64,000 bases of DNA from Epinephelus fuscoguttatus (GCF_011397635.1 NC_064761.1:35986143-36050142), one strand, 5' to 3'. Counted from the stretch's first letter, positions 1 through 47,534 are shown. The notes: generated by a model from the letters alone, not told the origin. Made by a program: numbers and translations.

Positions 1-300
1 TCCACTCCTTCTCCGTTAGGCTAACCGTGTCATAGTGGGGCGGCGAACAGCGTGCAGCGGTGATGTCAACAACATCGGTCAGTGGGTCAGCCCGTTAACG
101 AAGATAGTGTAATTATGCCCGGTACCGAACCTCACACTAACAGACAGTTAACGGCTGCGGTTCTTTTCTCCAGGTTTGTTTTCATCGCCGGTTATTAACG
201 GTTCAAGGTTCATTCAGAGAACTAACTAGTAACGGTCGCCAGCGTTAGCTAGCGTTAGCATGCTAGCCACGAGAGGAAAATGAGAGTAATGTTATTTAGC
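1..300 (+). promoter_or_regulatory. probable btbd8 promoter / 5' region
   Basis: The first 300 bases have more CpG dinucleotides than the following AT-rich 1.7 kb and include repeated CGTTAGC/TAGC words (about 238-266) like those near the spo16 start (38720-38755). No TATA box or first-exon donor could be assigned confidently. The placement upstream of btbd8 exon 1 and the base composition are the only evidence. Confidence 0.3.
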
Positions 301-1284
301 TTGTAGCTAAAACTGTGTCCGACAGAGACACAGCAAATACACGCGTAAACATAGATATGTGTGTGTGAGTATACCTGAGTGTGTTTTATTTTAGGATACG
401 TTAAACTTCTATTAAAATAGAGATAAACTGGTTCTTCTTGGTGGCAGTATCAGTAGTGTTTTCCCCTGGAGGCTAAAGGAAGCCGGGTTTCTATCATTGA
501 AGCTGTTTTAATTATAACATTATGGTTAAATATTTTTTGGTCACATAAGAGTGACTGGATTTGAGTCGTGCCCGTGTCTTCCCGTTTTAATTGATTTACA
601 TCATACTGGTAAGCAGCGCCTCCCCGGGTTACAATGGTGGTAAATGTGAGTGAGTGTGTGGTGAAAGGTGGTGGTTGCTGATTTAATCATGTCACCTCAC
701 CCAGGGGAGTCAGGTGAAGCTAGCAACATGGCAGTCAAGAATATTAAAGCATAAAAACGGAATCAGATGTGGCTAACTGTATCTATAATGTGATGGTACA
801 AGCTGGTAGATTTAGGGACTGTTCTTTACTTATCAGAGGGAGGTGGCTGTGGTGTGACTTTTTTTTTTTTTTACCCTCCCTAAAGCTACAAATATTTTTC
901 CTTGAACCTCCATGAGTGCCTGCTGGAAAATGCATGACCCTCTCTCCACCATAAATTAGTTACTAGATATTAAAATTTACCCTTTGATGTTTGAAAATTA
1001 AAAATTTAGGATGACGTCCTGGAGTTGAGAAACGTTTTTTCACTTGTCCTGCATGCTGGTTAGTTTGTGTTTGAACAGTTTATTTTTGGCCAAATTTTAA
1101 ATAAAATGTAGAATAAAATGATTTTGATGAAATATAATTATTTTAATCTCAGATTTGTGTGTTTTTTTTAATTCTGAGGTAAGCATTTGTCACATATGAT
1201 GTGTCCCAGGACTGTTGGGAATTTGAAAATACAGTGATAATTTCTGTCATACTGTTTTTGGCTGTGATAAATGAGAATGTGGAT

Positions 1285-1612
1285 ATAAGCAGCTGAAATG
1301 AGATGACATCCGGAGCGAGCTTGGAGTAGAGCCACTGCTCCTTGGTGTCAAAGAGGTCAGTCGAGGTGGTTCAGGCACCTCCTGTTAGAGGTGTTCCGGG
1401 CACGTCCCACTGGTAGGAGGCCCAAGGGCAGACACAGAACACACTGGAGGGATTACATATCTCATCTGGCGTGGGAACGCCTTGGGGTCCCCCAGGAGGA
1501 CCTGGAAAGCATTGCTGGGGAGAGGGATGTCTGAGGTGCTTTACTTGGCCTGCTGCTTCTGCGACCTGGCCCTAGATAAGCGGATGAAAATGGGTGGATG
1601 GATGGATAGATG
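1285..1612 (+). mobile_element. LINE 3' end with ORF2 C-terminal remnant and ATGG tail
   Basis: From 1400 to 1534 a frame reads ARPTGRRPKGRHRTHWRDYI, then HLAWERLGVPQEDL and GERDV, followed by a stop. This is the C-terminus typical of non-LTR retrotransposon ORF2 proteins that end in fish genomes with a short UTR and a GGATG/ATGG-type tail, here at about 1590-1612. The 5' part decays before about 1285, as expected for a 5'-truncated insertion. The exact clade (L2/CR1/Rex-like) cannot be assigned by eye. Confidence 0.7.
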
Positions 1613-2047
1613 GCCCTATGCTGCATGTCATCTTCTCTTTCTCCTCCTTTCACGCCAAAGCTGTCCTTTTGAATAAAGGCACATCCAAAACCAACAAATT
1701 CTGCATTAAAAATAATAAAAAATACAACCTGTAAAATGCGTGCACCCCTCCCCGAACATAAAAAACAAAAGTCCTTTTCCAGTGCCTAAAAAAATAGTTG
1801 ACATGCCTACCCTTTTTAGCACTTAAGCACTGTACTTAAGCACTATGTAACTGTAGGTGTACTGTCTGTAAAGCGGTACAAGCATATTTATCACATTTTG
1901 TTCCTTTTGCAGTTTTATAGACGACCTGTCTGATTTATTTTGCGTCCTCAAAATGATCAAACAACACACCACTGGGTTTTATCTAGCCCTCCTCTTCTCG
2001 AGGCTGAGCTCTCTGTCTTGTCTCTGTCTTAGGAAACCTAATGAGCC

Positions 2048-36864
<34,817 letters not shown>

Positions 36865-37265
36865 CTGCACAGAGGAGAGCCTGCCGGACAGTTGACACCT
36901 TCTCTGGGAACTTTGAACGTATTTACATCAACTTTGTCTTAATTTATTATAATTTATAACCATATTCTGTCCTGACGTGTCTCTTTTTCTGGACTCTGCA
37001 AAAACTCTGGACTTTGCAGCAGCTTATTTGCATTCCTCATGATGCCCTCAGTGGACTGTTTCCTGACACAAGTGGGCTGTTATGCATGCTGATATTTTTG
37101 TATGTCTGACTGTTTAATTGATGTTGCTTCGAAGCTCTAGAAAAGAATAGAGTAAGAGAAAAATCATTTCTTTCTCATGGCAGTCTTCTGATAATATGGT
37201 GGACTGACGTTTCTTAAAGAAAAAACAATATCAGCCGACTGGCTTGCATTTAGTGTCATATTGGA

Positions 37266-37453
37266 AATAAAGGTTTGTGTTTCTTGAAAAAATGAAACGT
37301 GGTCCTCACTGTCAAGTCATAGAGGAGTTGTCAGACATTCTGCACTGATATAGGTTTCATTTCAACATGGACCTTTTTCACAGCAGACACTTTGACATGT
37401 CATAGTAGCCCATCAATTTATGCTGTAAATGTCTGCAATTTTGTCAAAATAAA
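37266..37453 (+). promoter_or_regulatory. btbd8 poly(A) signals
   Basis: AATAAA occurs at 37266-37271, about 400 nt after the btbd8 stop, and again at 37448-37453. Either gives a 3' UTR of about 420-610 nt. The sequence between them is unremarkable. Confidence 0.6.
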
Positions 37454-37739
37454 AGTCCCCTGCTACTTTTGCATAGACAGATACACATTTTAAATACTGA
37501 GAAAGACATGTCCCCTGCATCCCCCCCCACAATCTACATCTATGAAAGAAAGATCTGTATTTTAGTCCGTCACAGTTTCATTTAATCTGTCAACACAACA
37601 GTGAGGAGAAATTGCTGCATGTATTTATTGAGAATGGGATGTCTGCATGACTGAGTCAGTGGCCTTCACAGGGTGTTGCGTGTGTATTGTAATGCCTATT
37701 CTGAACTGCTTAAATTTTGCCTCCGACAAATACCTCCTA

Positions 37740-38340
37740 TATTATAATAATAAGAAAATTCAATACATAAAACTAATACTGAAACTAATGAAAACTAAAG
37801 TACAACTAAATATTTAAAAATGTTAGAAATAAACTGAAACTGAAGGGCATTGAACAAAATTGAAAACAAAAATTAAAAACATATTGACCCTTTGTTATTT
37901 AAATATAAATAAATAAAAATGAAATAAAACTAGTACTTTAAGTATTAAAACTAAACTAACTAAACTAAAACCAATATTTTTAAACAACAAAATTTAAACT
38001 GAAACGAGCAAACCCAATCTGGAACACTAAATTGAAACTAGAACAAAAATAAAAAACAAAATAATAAAAAAAGAAACTATAATTACTCCATAACATAATA
38101 ACTATGAATGAACTCGGTCTGTTTAAAAAATAAATAAATGAATAAAATAACAATTACAGCAATAACGTATTTGTTCATGCCAGTAAAGCTATTTGAACTG
38201 AATAGGTAGGTAGACAGATAGATACATATTTAATATTTTTATTTGTATTTAATTACTTATTTTTATTATTTTTTTATTTCATCTTAATTGAAATTTTTAC
38301 GACATACTTTGGCAAAAACATATTTGTTCGTGCTAATAAA
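37740..38340. repeat. A-rich low-complexity intergenic DNA
   Basis: Between the btbd8 3' UTR and spo16 the plus strand is dominated by AAACTA/AAATAA words with few Gs. A short related pair, (TT)GTTCATGC..AAAGCTATTTGAA, occurs at about 38172-38198 and 38325-38350. No gene seen. Confidence 0.7.
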
Positions 38341-38361
38341 GCTATTTGAATTGAATTATTT

Positions 38362-38406
<45 letters not shown>
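38362..38406 (+). repeat. (GATA)n microsatellite
   Basis: About 11 uninterrupted units of GATA, 185 bases upstream of the spo16 start codon. Confidence 0.95.
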
Positions 38407-38407
<1 letters not shown>

Positions 38408-38439
38408 CATTGTTGGATTAAACCGCAGCGACCTCTAGT

Positions 38440-38591
38440 GGATTTCTAACAAAACAGGCGCTCGTGCTACGTACACAGGTGTCTCGTGCGAATGATGCAG
38501 CGCGAGCTCAGAGCCAAATACAGTTTGTTGAGTTTGACGCTGTCATTATCAGAACTGCGCCATTAATTTCCCTTCCAGTGAGCACTTGGTG
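38440..38591 (+). promoter_or_regulatory. probable spo16 promoter / 5' UTR
   Basis: About 150 bases ahead of the ATG contain several CpGs in an otherwise AT-rich neighbourhood that includes A-rich DNA and a GATA microsatellite ending at 38406. The ATG at 38592 has G at -3 (the bases before it are GTG). No TATA box is evident. Confidence 0.35.
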
Positions 38592-40567
38592 ATGGAAACA
38601 CACAAAGAAACGACTCCTCAGTGGAAAACAACGGTTATAGTCAGCACCTCTCTCCAGGTACGTTACAGGGCTAACGTCTCAAACACTCTGTTCGATCCAA
38701 TAAGTAACGTGAACAATGTTTGCTAGCTACCTGACGTTAGCTAGCTTAACGCACAACCACCATAAACACAACGTCAGTACAGGTAATGACAGCTGGTGAA
38801 ATGTTAACGTTACTCATTCAGCGTTTTCTGGCTTTTATCTGAATTTAGAATCCACGTTAGTAAAATGATCTGTATTCGTTTTACCAGAGCCATGACACGG
38901 GCAGGATGCTAAGCGCGCAGCAGCACCGAATCAGGTTCTCAGACAGTGTTGAGTCCGGAGCCTTCATTTTCCCTCTGTCAGGTAAACCTGCTGTAGATCA
39001 CTCATGGTGAGACTATAAGGCAAGGGGCCCCTGGGCACAGGCGTTTAAGGGGCCCCCAGCACACCTATGTAGGACACCCAGTCTGGAGGAGACACAAAAC
39101 TGCGTCGTTTATGGTTATCTTGTATATCCTAGTGGTTGTTTGATGTGTCTTGTGGTCGTTTTGTGTGTCTTTGCATGTCTTGTAGTCATTTCGTGTGTCT
39201 TTGTGGTTGTTTTGTGTGTCTTGTAGTCATTTTGTGTGTTTGTGGTCGTTAGGTGTGTCCTTGTGTGTCTTGTAGTTGTTTGGTGTGTCTTTGTTGTTGT
39301 TTTTGTGTGTCTTGTAGTCATTTTGTGTGTTTGTGGTCATTAGGTGTGTCCTTGTGTGTCTTGTAGTTTGGTGTGTCTTTGTGGTTGTTTTGTGTGTCCT
39401 GTAGTCATTTGGTGTGTCTTGTAGTGTGTCTTGTAGTCATTTGGTGTATCTTTGTGGTCGTTTAGTGTGTTCTTGTGTGTCTTGTAGTTGTTTTGTCTGT
39501 CTTTGTGGTTGTTTTGTGTGTCTTGTAGTCATTTGGTGTGTCCTTGTTAGTCGTTTTATGTCTCTTTGTGGTGGTTTTATGTTTCTGTGTGTTTCATTTG
39601 TCTTTGTGGTTGTTTTGAGTCTCCTGCTGTCTGTGTTGTTGTTATGTCTCTTTCTAGTTTCTTTTTCTCTTTCAATGTACTTACAATAAAGTGTGTTTTT
39701 TACAGACCCCACAAGTGAGTCACTTGTGGTCTATTAAGGGTGAACCCCTGACCCACCAGCTGGGAACCACTGCCCTATAGAACCCTCTCCAATACACTTG
39801 CCTCACATGATTAAACCCAGTATATAACATACAGTAATACTTCGATAGGCTGCCCTTGCATCCTTCTCAAAACTTAGATGGTACATATTCTTTATGATCC
39901 GTTTGAGCTGTAATTTGCATTTTTAATTTAAGATATTTATTAATTACTTGCCTAGGTACGGCATTTCTGTTGGTTGACCCTCAAGACCTCCTGGAGAATT
40001 TTGAGGAACCTGGACTCATTGAGAGGATCAAGACTTTTGTGCAAGTACACCGGAACAGCTTTCTACTTCTGTACGCCCCCTTTAATGGGAAAAAGGAGTT
40101 GGAAATCTTGTCAGTGATTCAGCACAGGTAGATAAATGGCTGTGCTGTGTCTTTACAAATACGCTTCCTCCAGTTGTCACCCTTGTTTTGCTTGATGTAC
40201 AGAAACATTACATAGTCATAGTGATTCTTAGATTTATAATATTTGTCTTTTTCTCTTTCAGATTCTTTGGCAGCAATCTCAGGATCCTGCCTGTGCGAAA
40301 CAATGCTGAGATTGTCAAAGGAATGTTGACAATCGCCAAGGTAAAGATAGCAGCAGCAGGCAGTGCACACAAGTTACTTGGGAACTCTGGATAACAAATT
40401 AGGCATGCTGTTGTTAGTTGGTGACACTCTGAAGTAAGCCAAGGCTCATTTATCTGCAGGCCACCAGTAAGCCCCATGTGGACAGTATCCGTGACCGGAT
40501 GTCTCTGGCTCGGGCTCACATCATTGAAAGCAGTCCTGTGTGGGAGATGCTAAGAGACATTCTTTAA
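38592..40567 (+). CDS. spo16: SPO16 homolog (C1orf146), meiotic crossover factor, 5 exons
   Basis: Exons 38592-38657, 38888-38981, 39956-40127, 40262-40340 and 40460-40567 give a 519-nt CDS (172 aa plus TAA), close to the roughly 180 aa of the human protein as I recall it. GT-AG junctions and phases 0-1-2-0 chain exactly. Recognisable stretches are RIRFSDSVESGAFIFPLSG, FLLVDPQDLLE, NSFLLLYAPFNGKKE, NLRILPVRNN and TSKPHVDSI...IIESSPVWE. SPO16 pairs with SHOC1/ZIP2 in an XPF-ERCC1-like complex that stabilises recombination intermediates on meiotic chromosomes; expression is expected in germ cells. It lies downstream of btbd8 on the same strand (1.7 kb between stop and start) and converges with glmn. 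Intron 2 (38982-39955) is largely a G/T-rich minisatellite. Identification is from remembered family sequence. Confidence 0.92.
39115..39660 (+). repeat. G/T-rich ~40-bp minisatellite in spo16 intron 2
   Basis: The unit (TTGTGGTTGTTTTGTGTGTC then TTGTAGTCATTTGGTGTGTC) is repeated about 10-13 times with variation. On the plus strand it is almost devoid of A and C apart from TAGTCAT. Open frames on both strands (39115-39321 minus, 39414-39689 plus, 39437-39712 minus) are translations of this repeat. Confidence 0.85.
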
Positions 40568-40588
40568 AGCTAAGCATATGATCCAGCA

Positions 40589-40709
40589 TTTATTCCACAC
40601 ACTTAACACTTGTGTTGTTTTATTTGATGCTAACCAGTACAAGCTTTACTTGGAAAATATACAAAAGCAGGTTTAAAAGATGTGTTTCAATATGTTAGCA
40701 CAGTTTAAT
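40589..40709 (-). promoter_or_regulatory. glmn candidate poly(A) signals
   Basis: Read on the minus strand there is ATTAAA at 40704-40709 and AATAAA at 40619-40624 and 40589-40594, which lie 136-256 nt beyond the glmn stop. All three lie within the spo16 3' UTR. Confidence 0.5.
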
Positions 40710-40784
40710 CTATTTTTTATATTCTTACAAAAACTTTGGTGTAGAAAAAAGAATTCAACAAGTGTTTTTTGTAACAGCAAATAT

Positions 40785-40790
40785 ATTAAA
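40785..40790 (+). promoter_or_regulatory. spo16 candidate poly(A) signal (ATTAAA)
   Basis: ATTAAA 218 nt after the spo16 stop is the first good plus-strand signal. It lies only 55 bp from the glmn stop codon on the opposite strand, so the spo16 transcript should run up to the end of the glmn coding region. Confidence 0.5.
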
Positions 40791-40844
40791 ACACCATTTC
40801 TGAAAATAGCCCAGCAGTCTGAAGTGACACTTGAGCACCTCGAT

Positions 40845-43800
40845 TTAGTTTAGGATCTTCAGCTTTTCCTCTGCGATCTCTTCGATGCGGACTATAAGAC
40901 TCTCCATCAGGTCAAATGTCACCAAAGCACTCTGCAACACCTGCAAGGCATGAGAATAGTCAGTGTGCTGGTTCTACAAAGGCCAGAATTAAAATATAAA
41001 TTATAGGAGAGAACGTTTCCGTACCTGGTTCTGGACCTCTGGGGACATATTGGACACTTTCTCATGTTTCACTGTTATGCTTTTGACTAATCTGGTGGAT
41101 CTGGCAGCATCTCTGGCTTCTGAGGAGGGAAATAGAGATAGTTCCACCATTTGTGCAAGGTTACTCCAAAGTCATTTTGTTACACAGATTAGAAGATAAA
41201 GCCTACCTCTTGCTTTTAGCTTTTGATCCTCCCTCAGTGCCTTCAGTTCAGCCGAATGATATCCTCTTGATATGCTGATACACACACGCAGCATTTTTAG
41301 GTATTCGTCTTTGATCCTGCACAGCTCTTCCCACACAGCTGTCTGTAGGTAGGAGGAGTAGATCATCAGCTCTCTGCATTAACCAGGCTGGCAGTGAAAG
41401 TACTGAATTAGGCTGACTTACATTGCTCCTCAGTTCTTTGTCTCTGATGACGAGGTAGCGTAGAAGATTCAGACTCTCCATTATCCTGGATGAACAAAGA
41501 CAGGGCATTGCTTCATGGCTCAGTCTGGATGAAGTGTCCCAGCTGTCACAATGTCAGACCTTTGTCTTTAAGTCTCAGTAAGTGAAATCGCTAGAAAGTC
41601 GAGATTGTTTTGCAAATGGTAAAAGTAGCCACGGAGGTCTGTAACTTAAAGTGTAGGTCCATTATTTTTTATTTATTTCTTATGAGGTTTTAATGCCATT
41701 CTGTTTCTCCTCAGCAGTGTTCCTTATGTATTCAAATCTGAACAATCAAGTGGTTGAAGTACTTGTTTTAGCGTCTTTGTCACTAAGCCAAGTCTTCTTT
41801 AAGAGTTGTGTGTTATCAGTCTTCCAAATTAGCTATATTCCTCCGACCCCGTAACTGGCACGAAAGCTGTTGATGCCAAGTTTGAATCCGAAAGTAATAC
41901 AATAACACAAACAAACTAATTAAGTGAGGCAGTGGCAGACCAGCAACTCCCATGTTCTGTGAGTTAAAATTACTGTTTCTGTCAAAGGAGTCTGGCGGTT
42001 TTAAAGACAGCAATATAACTGCCTCAGTTCTTTCCACCTTTCCAAACTGGGAACATTTGGACTGCCATTTCCTCAAAGTAATACACTGACAATGGATAAG
42101 AACCTCAGAGAACCCCATTTCAAATAATCTGAACTAACCTTTCAATTACCATAATTATCAGCACTCTAACTTATATAGCTGCTTGTCGTTAATGGCTGAG
42201 TGGGTGTTTCCATTAGAAAAACCCACAAAGGAACGCAGATGGAGTTGACCTTTAAGTAATGCTGAAATGGATAGTGCCACATACGTTTCTACATCCAAAT
42301 CTACATTAATTTAGCTCCATATGACATGAAATGTAGCCTTTATCTTAGCTGTACATTTGATTTTCCATATCTCTAACATAGGACGAAGCATATTGGAGAT
42401 GCATATTTAGAGCTGGCATCATTTTCATGTATGTGGTTTGTGATTTGACTAAATAAAGATACTTATGTGTAGGATTTGAAGAACGTCTGACTTTGGTGGC
42501 TGTCCTCAATTTGTGTCTCAGGTAGCCAGAAGGCCTCCAAAATTTGCGGCATTCTTTGGAAAATGGTAACTCTATGTTTTCTGTAGTTAATGGATTATGC
42601 CTGGTGTAGACTTAAAAGTAACAAATGTGCAGGCATGTGTGAATGTTAAGCTGTTGTACATGTTCCTTACCTGTCCATATTGTTAAGTAAATCAGTCTCG
42701 GCACCTTGCGGCAAACAGAAAACCAGTCCCAGCAACGAGAGAAACTCCTTCCCCAGGAACCATTTATTGGCATTACCTGGCTGGAGGAGCAAATGAAGAT
42801 TGAACACCTCCAAATAAAATCATCAAATACAAAGGCAGGGTCTTCTTAATTCTTACAGAATATAGCCATGTGACATTTGTAAGCCCAAGTCTTTCACCTC
42901 ACCTCCATAGAAAATTCAACTTGACTCCTGATGTTCTTCACTATGTAACTCTCTACTCCCGCATGGTTGCTGGTTTTTAACATGCACCTGCAACGGAAAA
43001 TATGTGTTTCCTTAATAGTTTTCAAATCAGTGTAAGATAAGATGTAGGTACAGAAAAAGAACACAGCAAATAAAGATAGAATATAAATTAGAAATGTACA
43101 TATAGGTAAATCTGTCAAATTATGTTAAAACATGCCCAACAGTTTAACACTGGAGCATAATCAAGGGTAACTTCAGTGTATTTCAGCTTGGACCCTATTT
43201 TACAGTTTTTTTGTTTTTAAGTGACTAATTGTAACAACAGTTATTAAAATTTGTCCAGTAGTAAGCGAGACCACTGCAGTAGCAGTATCGAAACAGGCTG
43301 CAGTGTCACAACTCGGGGCATTTACATCCACTGAAAGTGCTTGATTTTGTCACTGACAAATCAAATTGGTATTCTAAGTGTCCAACAACATTATGGACTT
43401 ATCTCTACAGAGACTATTGAAATAAACAGTGATTTTATCATCATAAAACACACTTCATTCAAAGTCGACAGATGCGAAATGAAACTCTTGAAAGCTGTCT
43501 TGATTTGTCTCTGCACTGTTCCAGCAGTCACCAACTGTGGTTTGGTTGAAATAAACCAATAATGCACCCAGTTAGAGGTGATAATATGCTGGCTCTCAAC
43601 ACTAAAATGACTGAAACAAAAAGGATCTTACTCTAACAGAAAGATCTATTTCTGTAGGAATCCCTTCCGTACTGATTTCGGACACTTACAACAACAATCC
43701 GAGCCCGTCAGTGGCAAAAACAAGCACTTGTAGTAGATGTTAATTGATGGTGCTCAATATCCTCAGAGATTGCAGCCTATTTTATAGGTGCTGACTGCAG

Positions 43801-46800
43801 CTGTCTCACTCAGTACTAGACCAGTTTAAAAAACTGTTGTTCCCATTAAGCCCTATTCAGACGGGATTAGTTTAACGTGGAGACATGGGGTAAAGTAATT
43901 ATTACCAGGGATTTTAGTCCTGTCCGAACGCGCCATGTAATGTCAGTAAAAATTACGGTGACTTTTACCTTCTGTAAAACGGTCTGGAGAAAATACCTCG
44001 GGTAATATTAATCCTGTGCGAACACAATCCTCTGTAAAAATGTATGTAAATATTTTGTCGCGTCCTGTTTACAACCATTTTTCCGTGTTTACAACTAGTT
44101 TTCCGCGTTTTTTTGATGATGGAGGCACTTGAAGAAGCATTCAGTGTTGACGACAGTCGTGATTGTGGACATTCTTCTAATGATCTCATAGCCCTACATG
44201 GGAGACGAATCAAAAAGGTCGAGAAGAAAGCACTTTTCAGAGCCACGAGACTTCTGGTTGTGTTAGGTAGGCCTAATATAAATACATATTGCTAATCGTT
44301 GTGTACACACGATCCTGATCATGGGCAATATTTCACATTGGGCTAATCATTAATTATTATTACCGTAAACGTAACACATACAGGAAGCAACATAGCACGC
44401 ACATGCCGACAGGGAGGTGATGCGACACAGCTACCACTCCCATCTCTGGTAGAATTATGGAGATTTCTTGTCCCGTGCAAATAAGACATTTATATCACAG
44501 ACATCCTGTGGTAAACTGACATTAGTCCACATCCATATGTAAAACTAATCCTGTCCAAATAGTACTTTAGTCACTTTGACAGAGGAACATGGGAAAATAG
44601 GGTCCAGGTTGGAAAAAGTCACCCTTTAAATGTGATGTATTGCTGAAAAGTTGGAAAATAGGTTGTATCATGATAAAAAAAAACAGCTGCAGTATAAACT
44701 AGGAAGAATGTATTAAAAATACAATATAAAACAGATACCAAAAAGTATTCTGTATAAGTTTGATAACCTATAAAGATCAAAATATAGTAGATTTTAAATG
44801 TGAAGTGGAACATGTAGTCTTATTCATATGCATGAATGTTAGGTTTGGTCTCTCACCTGAAGAACTTGTGCTTTGCTTCGAGATCTAATTTATTGATGAA
44901 GAGCTGGAGAACTTGTAGTCCAGATTCTCTCTGGGGGAGCAGTGATCATACCAAAAAAAAAAAAGAAAAAACTCAACGAGTTGTTGTGTTTCACAGATGT
45001 AGAGTACATCCCTCTCATCAAGCATAATTGCCCTCTACTCACCAAATGCTGCATTGGGCAGTCAGTAAGAAGTTGCCGCAGGTTCTGTGAATTCAAGCAC
45101 ACCACAAGCCACAGATAGGTCAAAATTACTCATAAAGTTTATGAATTCGTACCATCTCCACCTGTACATCAGTGTGCCAGCTGGCCCACATTGCATTGGT
45201 GTGCTTGTCTTACCTGTGGTACACTGTAGAAGCTCTTCAGTTCCTGTAGACTCACTGGAAGGCTGTTGTCCTGCACGCTCTCCAGGCTTTTTGAATACAG
45301 CGCCTGAGTGAAAATACACAATGAAGCCCAAGTAAGCCCTCAGTTTTCTGCTTTCATTCATCTCTAAAACTTTCTGCACATTGATGTGGCCTTACCAGTC
45401 CTTTGAGCAAATGTGATTCCTTTTTGCTGTTAAAGAAACAAGAATACACGATGAAATCAGTCATTTTGAAACAGGAATTTATATTCAGTTCATATTGTAC
45501 TGACAGCATACATGCTGAGGAGTTGATTGATGTATTCCATGTTGCACTGAAGAACAAATACAGGACTGGAACAGAAAGAAACAGTGTCATGTAAATAGTT
45601 TGTCACAGGACAACAAAATGAATATCAGTCTGACCACATTTATGGCTTTTTTTAGTATTTCACCTGAATACTGCCGGAAAGCTGTCGATGGTAATAAGCT
45701 GGACAAACAGTAGATAAGCCAGACAAGCTCTAGACTCTTTTGACTGACTGTCGTCCATCTGGGGGCTTTTCTTTAGAGGGCTGAAGAACAGGAGCTCTGA
45801 CAGAGACTCTTGGATTGCAGGTAGTGTGGCCTGTAGTGATGCACAGTGAAAATAAGTGCCAAAATCCTGTTGAAACACGACCTACTGTTCAGTTGCTTTC
45901 TGCCCTTTGATAGAAAATAGGAAAAACTCGCTTATACCATTATCTCTGTTGCAAAGAGCCACAGTGACGATTTTCTGTTTCGGTTCAGTTCAGCCTCGAG
46001 CAGAGGGTCCCTCAAACTCCTCATGCAGCTGCAGATAATCATAACCATAGCCTTTTCTAATTATTTTGTCATTGACACTTCTGCTGTAACATTAATATTT
46101 TAACTTCATATGAAAAGTGGTCAAGTTCGTTTAGCTTTTCCTTACTATAACTGGAAGAAAAAATAAAAAAATAAACTAAAACATTGCTAAAAATGAACAA
46201 CGATTGACACATAGATAGAAAAACTACAAACAAATGAAATTTCTCCAATAATAATTTAATAGCATCCCATTACTCTGCCTTTAACCCCAAAAAACAGAGG
46301 TAAAAACCTACAACTTGAGCAGCTCAATCCTTAGCTCCTCATTCTCAGAGGTGGCAACATAGCTTCCATTTTTCCTCTTCACCTCCTCGACGAATGGCTT
46401 CGTAAACGCAGCCAAGGCATTGCAACAGCGACACAGACCGTGCTCATCAGCCTCCGCCTGCCGATGGGTGTAAGGCACAGGCAGGCGAGTCAGCTGCTTC
46501 TGCAGGGCGGCCAGAACCAAACCCACACTTTCTGCCTTTCTGTCATCCAGCTGAAGCAACACTTTACAAAACACAAGGCTGTTGTTAGCGTCAGTGTGCA
46601 GCAGGGGGAGCCAACCCCCATATTTTAAACAACTGTGTTCTCTTGATTGGCAGTAAACTGTCAATGAACACATATAGATGTTTAATAAGCTTATACTCAG
46701 TTGCCAGTTTATTAGGTACACTCCTCCCCTCATGAATGTCGTAATGTTTAGTTTTTGTTGAAAGGTATTGATTCAACTGAATGGTCATGTTGGAAGCTGC

Positions 46801-47534
46801 AGTTTGTGCTGCTGGTGAGTTGTATTGCATTATACTGACAGGTGTGTCTATTATTTTGTTCACCACATTTAACTACCAGAAACACATCTCCTCTACCTAA
46901 TAAACTGGCAACTGACTACTACAACTACAGTGCATCCATTGAGCTGCATGATTAATAATGTTCCTAGATATATTTGTTGCAGAAATAAATTAGTAAATCA
47001 CTTGATAAATAGAGTAATATGACATTATTTTCCCCCAAAAAATGGAAGAATTTGTCAGTCAATCAACTGGGGAAAAGTTGCCCTTCGAAGAAAACATTGC
47101 TGTCAGTTGACCAAACTTTGAATGACCAAGAAATGCAAAAAGAATTGTATAAATAAAATGATAAGTTTTAGGAACATGATAGGTGGTAAATGCAAGAAAA
47201 ATAAATACAATTATAGATAAAATAATAATAATAATAATGATAATAATAATAATAATGATGATGATGATGATGATGATAAATAATACATTTTAAATTAGAT
47301 AAAAAAAAGAATGTAAAATAAATGAACAATTAAAATAGGAAAGTACACCAATAGGGGATTAATACGGTAAATAAATAAAGACGCAAATTAAAACATAATC
47401 AATTTATGTTACATTTCATCAATGCTTACATTTATTTTTAATACTATTTTTGGGACATGTATTGGCATATACATTTTTTTCATTGAGTCATTTATTTTTG
47501 ATTTTGGCAGCTAGTATCAAGGAATATAAATATA

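Noticed and set aside
39115-39712. Repeated units resembling a CRISPR array or a coding repeat
   Set aside because: Variable ~40-bp G/T-rich units without conserved repeat/unique spacer structure; a minisatellite in a eukaryotic intron.
44113-44295. 60-codon frame MMMEALEEAF
   Set aside because: Inside a TIR element and without family resemblance; not strong enough to call a gene.
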